From a virus: a DNA stretch of 32,924 bases. This document shows, in pieces, positions 25,374 through 30,828 of the stretch. The stretch lies in IMG/VR virus record IMGVR_UViG_3300030116_000235, positions 1 to 32,924 of that record. One strand, 5' to 3'. The translations under genes and the position numbers were made by a program. A model generated the notes under the pieces. That model saw only the letters and a list, made by a program, of their open reading frames with translations, searched no databases and was not told where the DNA came from. Each line of letters opens with the position of its first letter. The stretch's first letter is position 1.

Positions 25374-26012
25374 CTACTGCGAACTTGCAGTTAGTGCAAC
25401 CTTCTTGGCTGTTAGTGCCTCCATTAGTTTGCGACGTTTCTCAACACGCCACTCAATGTGTTTGTGGAACTCGGCGTATGCCGGCCAGAAGGTGCACGAC
25501 TCCCCGACCTTCTGGACGGCATACAGCACGATGTCCGCAGGATACTTTATCAACTGAGCAGTGAGTGACTTGATCCTGATTGCCTGATCTTTGGCAGTCT
25601 CTCCTGCTGGCTTCACCACAAGCGTTGCCAGCATGGTTAGCTGCTCACCTATCTGTTTGTCAGGAAGGGGCGTCAGTGAGGCTTGTACGGCGTTTAAAGC
25701 ACGGTCTAGCGATGCTTCGTCAGTCACATGCACATCGTAACGTAGCAATGTGATTTGAACATCGCCATCACGAGGGAATCGTGTGCGTTCTACACTAGAA
25801 ATCGTCAAGCCCGGTAATGAGTCCAGCGAAGTGACTAGATTCTTGTCTACCTCTGCCGGATCTCCGACCTCGACCAGACGAGCCACTGCTCGTTGCTGCT
25901 GTTCCCCACTCAACGGCGTTAGTACACCATTTTTTGTAGGCAAGGTGTGGTCGCTTGAATGTGTTGCCCTTTGACCTGTGGTGATCGCGGAACCTAGCGG
26001 CTTCAATGTCAT
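25374..26012 (-). CDS. Protein of unknown function, possibly replication-related
   Basis: This 212-residue protein has a middle section (residues about 70-125) of strands and helices. Its C-terminal region (LTAQLIKYPADIVLYAVQKVGE, SCTFWPAYAEFHKHIEWRVEKRRKLMEAL) resembles proteins near replication or recombination genes in alphaproteobacterial prophages. It could be a helicase-loader-like or other replication accessory factor, but I cannot name the family with confidence. The ATG has GGAG seven bases upstream. Its first 218 bases overlap the resolvase gene in another frame, so its first 72 codons are shared. An operator-like palindrome overlaps its stop. Confidence 0.65.
   Translation of the reverse strand: MTLKPLGSAITTGQRATHSSDHTLPTKNGVLTPLSGEQQQRAVARLVEVGDPAEVDKNLVTSLDSLPGLTISSVERTRFPRDGDVQITLLRYDVHVTDEASLDRALNAVQASLTPLPDKQIGEQLTMLATLVVKPAGETAKDQAIRIKSLTAQLIKYPADIVLYAVQKVGESCTFWPAYAEFHKHIEWRVEKRRKLMEALTAKKVALTASSQ
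25376..25391. promoter_or_regulatory. Operator-like site, third copy (degenerate)
   Basis: ACTGCGAACTTGCAGT differs from the promoter operator at 29198-29213 at two of 16 positions and keeps the TGCAGT arm. It overlaps the stop codon of the unknown gene and lies 27 bases before the exonuclease start. No promoter was recognised beside it, so function is uncertain. Confidence 0.35.
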
Positions 26013-26427
26013 GATCTATCTCCACTCCTAGCAAGTGATTCAATATTCCTTTTTGTTTTCCTGTCGGTTTCCAATCTTCTGGTAACTCGGACTTAGTTAC
26101 TCGTTTCTTTTTGGTTAGTAACGGAGCAATGTCACGCTCAAACACATCACCGTCAAAGATGACAAGCGTCTTTGGTGTGCCTGCTTTGCGTTTGTAAAAT
26201 GCAACGTCACGCACAACGGTGAATGGATTGGGGAAGTTTGACTTGTCCCGGTACTTTACTTCGACCACCAGTTCCAGTCGTCCGAGTTTCCAGATGATGT
26301 CGCCGGAGTATTCTCCGCCGAGTGCTCCTGATAGGGGCTGGCGTTTGGCTTGGAAGCCAAGTTCTTTGAGCCAGTCGACAAACCACCTTTCGTGGTAGTT
26401 TCCTTTGTTGCGATTCTTGTTTGCCAT
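25795..26427 (-). CDS. Hjc-like Holliday junction resolvase / PD-(D/E)XK nuclease
   Basis: This 210-residue protein has an N-terminal nuclease domain of the archaeal Hjc type, with catalytic residues in order: E13 in NKGNYHERW, D43 in GEYSGDII, and E56 and K58 in LVVEVKYRD. Such enzymes cut branched DNA, here probably recombination intermediates or concatemer branches before packaging. The core ends by about residue 135. Residues 139-210 overlap the next gene and are Arg/Gly/Ser-rich (SSGSSGRGRRSGRGRQ), unlike a folded domain. AGGAGAACCA stands before the ATG. Confidence 0.82.
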   Translation of the reverse strand: MANKNRNKGNYHERWFVDWLKELGFQAKRQPLSGALGGEYSGDIIWKLGRLELVVEVKYRDKSNFPNPFTVVRDVAFYKRKAGTPKTLVIFDGDVFERDIAPLLTKKKRVTKSELPEDWKPTGKQKGILNHLLGVEIDHDIEAARFRDHHRSKGNTFKRPHLAYKKWCTNAVEWGTAATSSGSSGRGRRSGRGRQESSHFAGLITGLDDF

Positions 26428-26588
26428 TGGTTCTCCTGATAGCAGTCAAGGCAGATTGTGTACCATGACGGCGGGTTGATCGATGCTACTGGACAGACAA
26501 ACCAAGGTGTCACTGCACCACATGCTTCGCATGTTTGTGCTTTGCCCTGATTAAGTTTCTTTTTTGTGCGTCTGTTTTTTGCTGGCAT
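26256..26588 (-). CDS. Small zinc-finger protein
   Basis: This 110-residue open frame starts with a basic tail (PAKNRRTKKKLNQGK), then a likely zinc ribbon with C20-x2-C23 and C46-x2-C49. Residues 54-110 run over the first 57 codons of the resolvase in another frame and are Thr/Ser/Lys-rich, so only the first half looks selected. I see no strong ribosome site at the ATG, which lies inside the 3' end of the upstream HTH gene. It may bind nucleic acid; the family is not recognised. Confidence 0.55.
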   Translation of the reverse strand: MPAKNRRTKKKLNQGKAQTCEACGAVTPWFVCPVASINPPSWYTICLDCYQENQWQTRIATKETTTKGGLSTGSKNLASKPNASPYQEHSAENTPATSSGNSDDWNWWSK

Positions 26589-26784
26589 CGGTAATGTAAT
26601 CGAACACTAGTTTTGCGGTTTCGTAGCGTAACTCCCTGCCTTGATTGGCTCTGTAATAGGTTGAGTCTCGAACACCAGCTTGAAGGAACGCATCCTTGAG
26701 TGATATTCGGTGGCGTTTTGCTCTGTTTTTGAGCGTTGTCATGTAGCTTTTCATGCAGGGATAGTCCTGCATACTTGCAGTCAT
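26551..26784 (-). CDS. Small HTH DNA-binding protein, possible regulator
   Basis: This 77-residue protein contains a helix-turn-helix of Cro/CI-like form: TTLKNRAKRHRISLKDAFLQAG followed by VRDSTYYRANQG and RYETAKLVFDYI. The layout fits a small phage repressor. Its first codons (Met-Thr-Ala-Ser-Met-Gln) are formed by the palindrome at 26767-26780, a copy of the promoter operator at 29198. If that site is used, the Met at 26754 may be the true start. Self-regulation is therefore suggested, but this is inference. It lies one base after the winged-helix gene in the same operon. Confidence 0.7.
   Translation of the reverse strand: MTASMQDYPCMKSYMTTLKNRAKRHRISLKDAFLQAGVRDSTYYRANQGRELRYETAKLVFDYITDASKKQTHKKET
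26767..26780. promoter_or_regulatory. Operator-like palindrome at the start of the HTH gene
   Basis: CTGCATACTTGCAG is identical to the core of the operator at 29198-29213. It overlaps codons 2-6 of the HTH gene as annotated. I found no good -35/-10 pair next to it, so it may control an unseen promoter or act as a roadblock. Confidence 0.45.
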
Positions 26785-26785
26785 G

Positions 26786-27142
26786 TCAATCTTCTTCGAC
26801 GTAGAACTCTTTGGCCCACATGATTAGCTGCTGTCGACCAGATTCGCCTTTGCGTTTGCGATGGTCGGTAAAGATCAAGCCTTTCTCTTTGAGTTGCTTG
26901 TATCTGGCAGTGATTGTGCTGTATCGATAGCCGGGAAGGATGCGCAGCACATCGTCAGATATGCATCCATTGTCTGCAAAGCTGGTGATTGCAGCTAATA
27001 CAATACGCTCCATCTTACTGACATCAAGCTGCTCGGCAGCATCATGGCTGGTGCTTGGGTCGTCACGACGAGCCAACTTAAATGCTGGTGTCTCTGGAAA
27101 ATCTGGCTGGTCTAGTCCCAGCTTGTCAAAAAGATCGTTCAT
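26786..27142 (-). CDS. Winged-helix DNA-binding protein of the RRxDPSTSH type
   Basis: This 118-residue protein belongs to a group common in alphaproteobacterial phages. It has ARRDDPSTSHDAAEQL near residue 24, then a winged helix (MERIVLAAITSFADNGCISDD, YSTITARYKQLKEKGLI) and the closing RKRKGESGRQQLIMW wing. These are taken to be DNA-binding regulators or replication accessory proteins; the exact role is unknown. AGGAGAACCAATCA stands before the ATG. Its first 17 bases overlap the upstream small gene, and the HTH gene follows after one base. Confidence 0.78.
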   Translation of the reverse strand: MNDLFDKLGLDQPDFPETPAFKLARRDDPSTSHDAAEQLDVSKMERIVLAAITSFADNGCISDDVLRILPGYRYSTITARYKQLKEKGLIFTDHRKRKGESGRQQLIMWAKEFYVEED

Positions 27143-27305
27143 TGATTGGTTCTCCTAGTTGCTTGTTGATAAAGATAACACAGGCATCGTGCTTGTATTC
27201 TAACCTGCGCCATTCTTGTTCGGTGTAGTGATCACGATCTTTGAGTTGTATCTCAAAGTGTGTGGCGATTGAGTCCATCAAGTAATGATACATCTCGTAT
27301 CGCAT
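27126..27305 (-). CDS. Small hypothetical protein
   Basis: This 59-residue, helix-rich, charged protein (MRYEMYHYLMDSIATHFEIQ, YTEQEWRRLEYKHDACVIFI) has no recognised family. The start at 27305 is favoured because TAATG joins it to the stop of the upstream gene and GGAGAACC stands in front. The ATG at 27317, with AAGGAG upstream, is also possible and would add four residues. It lies in the run of small early genes, many of which in phages take over host functions. Confidence 0.65.
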   Translation of the reverse strand: MRYEMYHYLMDSIATHFEIQLKDRDHYTEQEWRRLEYKHDACVIFINKQLGEPINERSF

Positions 27306-27517
27306 TAGGTTCTCCATTCTGTTCTCCTTGCTTCCGGCCATACAGAATGTTTTCCGAGTGGTGGATTTTTAAGTACAGCTTTTCTGATGTGTACCTCGCT
27401 GCCTTGTGTAAGCCCTCCTTGATATGGCTCCTCTTGAAACCTGAGATCTATCGGGCCGTTAAACATGGTGTCAAAATCTGGGTCTATTACGAGACCGTAC
27501 CAGTAATGGTATGCCAT
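27305..27517 (-). CDS. Small hypothetical protein
   Basis: This 70-residue protein is rich in aromatic and charged residues (MAYHYWYGLVIDPDFDTMFN, LRFQEEPYQGGLTQG) and has no recognised family. GGAG lies about eight bases before the ATG. It overlaps the zinc-ribbon gene upstream by 31 bases and is coupled to the next gene by TAATG. The tight packing and good ribosome site are the main support that it is real. Confidence 0.6.
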   Translation of the reverse strand: MAYHYWYGLVIDPDFDTMFNGPIDLRFQEEPYQGGLTQGSEVHIRKAVLKNPPLGKHSVWPEARRTEWRT

Positions 27518-27741
27518 TCGTCTAACTCCATTGCAGTGTTGGCGGCATCCACTTCATCGGTGGCCCACACTTGTTGGTAGACTATGTATGATGTCATCAC
27601 TTTGAGATCGTCACTATCGCAGCAGGGGCAGAAGCCCCCGCTGTCTTCGCTGTAATGTTTGAGATCATGATAGTGTTCTATGTGTGCTTCGCAATCTCGG
27701 CACTCGTAGAACTCACGGCTCAAGGTGTGGAATGTAGTCAT
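27487..27741 (-). CDS. Small protein with zinc-ribbon-like cysteines
   Basis: This 84-residue protein has C14-x2-C17 (YECRDCEAHIEHYH) and a second pair in GGFCPCCDSDDL, a spacing that fits a zinc ribbon. A C-terminal part follows with WATDEVDAANTAMELDEWHTI, which looks like a small beta-alpha unit. The family is not recognised. GGAGGAG stands four bases before the ATG. Its start overlaps the preceding gene by 29 bases. Confidence 0.65.
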   Translation of the reverse strand: MTTFHTLSREFYECRDCEAHIEHYHDLKHYSEDSGGFCPCCDSDDLKVMTSYIVYQQVWATDEVDAANTAMELDEWHTITGTVS

Positions 27742-27928
27742 CCAACTCCTCCATTGGGTTGGCTGCTTCCCATGCTTTGGTCGCGCGATCTATAAATTTC
27801 TTGCGATCAAAGCGTGGGTTGGTTGCAGCTAACTTGTCAGCCATGTCCTGTATTTTTGCTGGCCACGGCAAAAGTGGTGCCACATTGTCTGCAATGTATT
27901 CAAAGTGGCGTTGCTGCATAAGCGACAT
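27713..27928 (-). CDS. Conserved small phage protein of unknown function
   Basis: This 71-residue helical protein begins MSLMQQRHFEYIADNVAPLL and continues WPAKIQDMADKLAATNPRFD, KKFIDRATKAWEAANP. I recall similar small proteins in early regions of other phages, always without known function. AAGGAGG is well spaced from the ATG, which overlaps the upstream stop as TAATG. Confidence 0.7.
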   Translation of the reverse strand: MSLMQQRHFEYIADNVAPLLPWPAKIQDMADKLAATNPRFDRKKFIDRATKAWEAANPMEELDDYIPHLEP

Positions 27929-28137
27929 TACTTGACCTCCTTGATTGATGGTTCGATTGGTTCTGCAACGAATCTGTCAAGCGACTCGTGGTATTTGCTT
28001 TTGATTCCGTTGAGTGTGTACAGAGCGTGTTCTACCTCATAACGAAAGGCATCTTTGCCTGTGTCATTGATGTTGTCTCTGGCTCTGTCGAGGAGGCCAA
28101 TGGCCCCCTCTACGAGTACGATGAATGGTGTTGACAT
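27928..28137 (-). CDS. Small hypothetical protein
   Basis: This 69-residue protein appears all-helical (EGAIGLLDRARDNINDTGKD, YEVEHALYTLNGIKSKYHES) and has no recognised family. AGGAG lies five bases before the ATG, just after the stop of the DUF932 gene. Its stop is shared with the next start (TAATG). It belongs to the main minus-strand operon. Confidence 0.65.
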   Translation of the reverse strand: MSTPFIVLVEGAIGLLDRARDNINDTGKDAFRYEVEHALYTLNGIKSKYHESLDRFVAEPIEPSIKEVK

Positions 28138-28145
28138 ACTGTCTC

Positions 28146-28997
28146 CTATGCAAGGTGCCAGTTGGATGGCTTGAGTGCTTTGATAAGCAGGTTCTCACGG
28201 TTGCGTCTGGCAACGTGTGGTGTGTTGGTGTCACCAGTATGCGTAGCCCAATGTGTGCAAGCGTTGTACAAAGCCCACTTGTTGCTGCCGAGTTGAACTT
28301 TTTCTTTGTTCCACTGGCGGCAAAGCTGCTCGTAACGACGCTCGTTGATCTTGATGCTTGCATCCTGTGTTGGGTAACGACACAGCTTCATCTTGAAAAA
28401 CAAGAAAGCTGTTTCGTCATCGACGCTGGTTGTCATCCAGCTTTTGTACACATCTTTGTCCTGCATGAATGTCTCAAGGCCAGCTACAATCTTGGCTGTG
28501 CTGCCTTTGACATTCACATTGGTAGTATGCTTGGCCCATGTGTTAGCTACAGTCATGGCATTGGTGCAGCCATTCTTGCACCAGAGTCTGTGACCACGGC
28601 TGGTCTGTTGGAACGCCCAGCTACCATCGTAGCTGTTGTAAAACAGGATCTCGTGTTTGATGACATCGCCAACGTCAGGTTCGATGACTAGATCGTTGAA
28701 CAAGAATCGACCACGCATCTTGGCTCCGCCGTCGAGTGAGTCGATTGTCAAGTCATAGTCACGGCTGATGCCTGACTCATGCACTGCATCGACCATCGCC
28801 TCAACGACAGTCATGTTGGTGATTGGCTTGTATTTTTTTCCATGAACACCCAGCACTTGATTGGTGTCAGTGCGCACGATTGCACGCGCCATATTTTCTG
28901 GCACCTCAAGATTGTCGGTGTAGATTGACGATGCGTGTAAGCTGCACATCTCAACTGGGAAATGCCACAGGTCTTCTTTGACAATAGTTCCGTCCAT
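28146..28997 (-). CDS. DUF932 family protein
   Basis: This 283-residue protein matches DUF932 (phage/plasmid-like protein), found in many phages and plasmids, usually among early or replication genes; its molecular function is not established. Recognisable parts are AIVRTDTNQVLGVHGKKYKPITN near residue 39, MVDAVHESGISRDYDLTIDSLDGGAK, GDVIKHEILFYNSYDGSWAF, and RLWCKNGCTNAM with two Cys. The C-terminal third has NKWALYNACTHWATHT, typical of the family. AAGGAGAACCAAA stands before the ATG. It is the second gene of the main operon. Confidence 0.88.
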   Translation of the reverse strand: MDGTIVKEDLWHFPVEMCSLHASSIYTDNLEVPENMARAIVRTDTNQVLGVHGKKYKPITNMTVVEAMVDAVHESGISRDYDLTIDSLDGGAKMRGRFLFNDLVIEPDVGDVIKHEILFYNSYDGSWAFQQTSRGHRLWCKNGCTNAMTVANTWAKHTTNVNVKGSTAKIVAGLETFMQDKDVYKSWMTTSVDDETAFLFFKMKLCRYPTQDASIKINERRYEQLCRQWNKEKVQLGSNKWALYNACTHWATHTGDTNTPHVARRNRENLLIKALKPSNWHLA

Positions 28998-29015
28998 TTT
29001 GGTTCTCCTTGTTGG

Positions 29016-29186
29016 CTACTCAGCCATTGTGCGGACAATGCCGCCGATGAAGGCGACACATATGCCGCCGATAAGGCATGCGATCTGAAAGAAGAAGGCG
29101 CTATCATCCATTGGCTCTGCCATTGATGTGCCAAAAATCAGAGCGAACATGCCGATTCCGATTAGAAAATTTGATAGAAGTTTCAT
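29016..29186 (-). CDS. Small membrane protein with two hydrophobic segments
   Basis: This 56-residue protein has two likely membrane segments, FLIGIGMFALIFGTSMA and FFFQIACLIGGICVAFIGGIV, separated by a short acidic turn (EPMDD). GAGGAG stands six bases before the ATG, so translation is likely. It is the first gene after the promoter at 29211-29238 and so should be among the first expressed. The family is not recognised. An early membrane peptide could affect host membrane functions or exclude other phages, but this is speculation. Confidence 0.7.
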   Translation of the reverse strand: MKLLSNFLIGIGMFALIFGTSMAEPMDDSAFFFQIACLIGGICVAFIGGIVRTMAE

Positions 29187-29197
29187 TTTTTCTCCTC

Positions 29198-29213
29198 ACT
29201 GCATACTTGCAGT
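29198..29213. promoter_or_regulatory. Palindromic operator at the main early promoter
   Basis: ACTGCATACTTGCAGT has six-base inverted arms (ACTGCA/TGCAGT) around TACT. It overlaps the downstream end of the -10 box and the expected transcription start of the minus-strand promoter, the classic place for a repressor. Its core recurs at 26767-26780. Confidence 0.6.
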
Positions 29214-29238
29214 ATAGCAGTATTTGTTGTGGTTGCAA
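29211..29238 (-). promoter_or_regulatory. Sigma70-type promoter of the main minus-strand operon
   Basis: On the minus strand TTGCAA (29233-29238) and TATACT (29211-29216) are separated by 16 bases. A TGC directly before TATACT forms an extended -10. It lies after the terminator at 29290-29320 and about 30 bases before the first gene of the operon. Confidence 0.7.
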
Positions 29239-29289
29239 CGCAACTTATATGGCCGGGCAACCGGCGCTGGCAGCGTGGTACCGAGCATG

Positions 29290-29320
29290 AAAAAAGCCCC
29301 GCAGCCGAAGCTGCGAGGCT
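29290..29320 (-). terminator. Intrinsic terminator after the first early gene
   Basis: On the minus strand the 11-pair stem AGCCTCGCAGC/GCTGCGGGGCT (one T-G pair) closes on TTCG and is followed by six T's. It starts 11 bases after the stop of the gene at 29332, separating it from the main operon. Confidence 0.9.
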
Positions 29321-29331
29321 GTGTCAGCGTG

Positions 29332-29757
29332 TTAGGCTGACTTGGTGAAGAAGGAACCTGCATCCGCAGTGGCTGCTGCGTTCTGCTTGGCAGCGTCGAC
29401 TTCATCAGGGAACATCTGCTGCTGAGCTTGCTTGAAGTATGCAAGCATCTCTTCAGCAACGTTCTGCTGATCGTTGTGCCATTCCCAGTCACGCTGCCAT
29501 TGCAGAAGCTGACCGGCATCGTAAGCTGGCGCACCCTCAAGGTCGCCATGCTTGTTAGCGTTCATCTCAACGCCTTTGTCGAAGATGTCTGTCTTGACTT
29601 TCTCTTTCCTGTCAATCGACCACTCAAGGTGTTCGATGAACTTCTTTACATGATACTGTACTGATCTGTTTGTTGTTTTGTTCTGTTCAACAGCAGCAAG
29701 AGAAAAGATGTTGGTCAGGTTCTTGGCAAGTCCATTTACGTTTGATTGCTTTGACAT
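29332..29757 (-). CDS. First early gene, hypothetical protein
   Basis: This 141-residue, polar, helix-rich protein (QYHVKKFIEHLEWSIDRKEK, QLLQWQRDWEWHNDQQNVAE, EMLAYFKQAQQQMFPDEVD) has an Ala-rich C-terminus ending FFTKSA and no family I recognise. It stands alone between the divergent control region and a strong terminator, so it forms its own transcription unit. AAGGAG is six bases before the ATG, and a hairpin lies just upstream in the leader. Its place suggests a very early or highly expressed protein. Confidence 0.75.
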   Translation of the reverse strand: MSKQSNVNGLAKNLTNIFSLAAVEQNKTTNRSVQYHVKKFIEHLEWSIDRKEKVKTDIFDKGVEMNANKHGDLEGAPAYDAGQLLQWQRDWEWHNDQQNVAEEMLAYFKQAQQQMFPDEVDAAKQNAAATADAGSFFTKSA

Positions 29758-29776
29758 TAGTCACTCCTTAGCAAAG

Positions 29777-29795
29777 AGGCGAGACAATCCCGCCT
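29777..29795 (-). other. Leader hairpin before the first early gene
   Basis: On the minus strand AGGCGGGA pairs with TCTCGCCT (one G-T pair) around a three-base loop, followed by CTTTGC and the ribosome site. It could stabilise the mRNA or weaken upstream transcription. Confidence 0.4.
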
Positions 29796-29863
29796 TACGA
29801 ACAACCCGCAATCACAGCAGCCTCTGCAATCAAGTCAGGCTCGGCCGGCATGCCAGTTTGATC

Positions 29864-29940
29864 CAGCCCGCTTGCGCGGATGCGCACCGGCCCGCTTGCG
29901 CGGCAGCGCAAATAAAAGCGCGGGCCAATAAGCGCGGGCT
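29864..29940. repeat. GC-rich direct and inverted repeat cluster
   Basis: GCCCGCTTGCGCGG occurs at 29866-29879 and 29890-29903 (period 24), each followed by a shared GCGCA. AAGCGCGGGC occurs at 29916-29925 and 29930-29939 (period 14). GGCCCGC and GCGGGCC arms can pair. By count 41 of 60 bases in 29881-29940 are G or C. Confidence 0.75.
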
Positions 29941-30201
29941 GGGCAGCAAACTGAGCATGGGCGAGACTTGATACGCGCGACCAGCGCGGGTGCAGAAGAG
30001 GCCGCTGTGATGCGTTGGTTGTTCTTGGCGGATTGGGTCGTTTCTTTGGTTAGGAGTGCTATGTCAATGCTAGCAAACGTGGACTTGGCAAGGTTCTGCC
30101 AACAGCTTTTCTCGAAGTCTGATGTTGTTGTGGGGCATGATAATACATGAGGTATATCCCCCCTATCCTGCGCGTGTTGCAATGCGCCGCGCAACGTCCG
30201 T

Positions 30202-30231
30202 CAGTGCAGCAGTCTACAGACTGCTGTGCTG
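30202..30231. promoter_or_regulatory. Long palindrome in the control region
   Basis: CAGCAGTCT (30207-30215) and AGACTGCTG (30218-30226) form a perfect nine-base dyad around AC. With two mismatches the arms extend to 14 bases each. It lies in non-coding DNA and resembles a binding site for a dimeric regulator. Confidence 0.55.
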
Positions 30232-30384
30232 TCGCAACGGCCGCTGGCGCGTACATAGGCCACGCGCACAGAACAGATGTTGAAGGGCTGAGTGAGATAT
30301 ATTTGCATTTAGTGGGTTGACATGGGGTTGACAGATCGGCAAGTCTGGGGGGGAACACAGGGGGGGCAACAGTCAGGTTTGAGT

Positions 30385-30756
30385 ATGACAGTAGCTAAGA
30401 TACTAACCGATAAACAGATGGCTCTGGTGGATACGCTCGTAGCTGATGGGTGTAGCATCAAGGAAGCGGCTGGCAAAGCCGGATACGCAGAGGGCGAAGC
30501 CGGGAGAGTGAGTGCCAGTAAGGCTTTGCGACAGCCGCATGTGCAGCAGTACATGATGACAAGAGTCGGTGAGAGTCTTGGACTACATGCTACGACGGCT
30601 GCTGCAAAGCTGCTTAACTTAGCGCGAGGCGCTAAGTCCGAGTATGTCCAGCTAGAAGCTAGCAAGGACATACTCGATCGTGCTGGCTTCAAGCCAGCCG
30701 ATAAGCAGATGCACTTGCATGCTGGGGAAATTAAGGTGAGCATAGACCTGACATAG
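30385..30756 (+). CDS. terS: Terminase small subunit (likely)
   Basis: This 123-residue protein resembles small terminases, which recognise phage DNA for packaging. The N-terminal part reads ILTDKQMALVDTLVADGCSIKEAAGKAGYA, the LT.KQ..F...L..G....EA...AGY pattern of the family with a helix-turn-helix. Later parts are ASKALRQPHVQQYM and SEYVQLEASKDILDRAG, also typical. I prefer the ATG at 30385 since the family motif begins right after it. The longer frame from 30322 would translate two G7 runs. It lies about 2 kb upstream of the large subunit, with small genes between. Confidence 0.8.
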   Translation: MTVAKILTDKQMALVDTLVADGCSIKEAAGKAGYAEGEAGRVSASKALRQPHVQQYMMTRVGESLGLHATTAAAKLLNLARGAKSEYVQLEASKDILDRAGFKPADKQMHLHAGEIKVSIDLT

Positions 30757-30828
30757 TGGGGGTGCCCCAAAAAGTGTGGCTATGCCAGTGTGACGTGGTA
30801 CCACACAGACATTAGAGGCGAAAAAAGC

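Larger units (their letters stand above)
29758..30384. other. Divergent non-coding control region, candidate origin
   Basis: This 627-base stretch separates the minus-strand early arm from the plus-strand late arm. Frames that cross it (29835-30194 minus, 29968-30150 plus) look like chance translations of GC-rich repeats. It holds a repeat cluster, a long dyad at 30202-30231, two TTGACA hexamers (30317, 30328) without matching -10 boxes, and two runs of seven G. It is the natural place for promoters and perhaps for replication start. Confidence 0.6.

Noticed and set aside
28125-28691. 188-residue plus-strand open frame
   Set aside because: It is antisense to the well-recognised DUF932 gene, has no ribosome site and its composition is that of a shadow frame.
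30061-30150. Possible 29-residue plus-strand peptide with AGGAG before ATG
   Set aside because: It is too short to judge, has no recognisable features and lies in a region rich in chance signals; not listed as a gene.
29835-30194. 119-residue minus-strand open frame in the control region
   Set aside because: Much of it translates the GC-rich repeats, there is no good ribosome site and the product looks random (RAGAHPRKRAG).
30309-30770. 153-residue minus-strand open frame
   Set aside because: It is antisense to the small terminase, which has clear family features.
30795-30804. GTGGTACCAC palindrome before the MCxGG gene
   Set aside because: A ten-base palindrome is not rare in a window of this size and nothing else marks the site.
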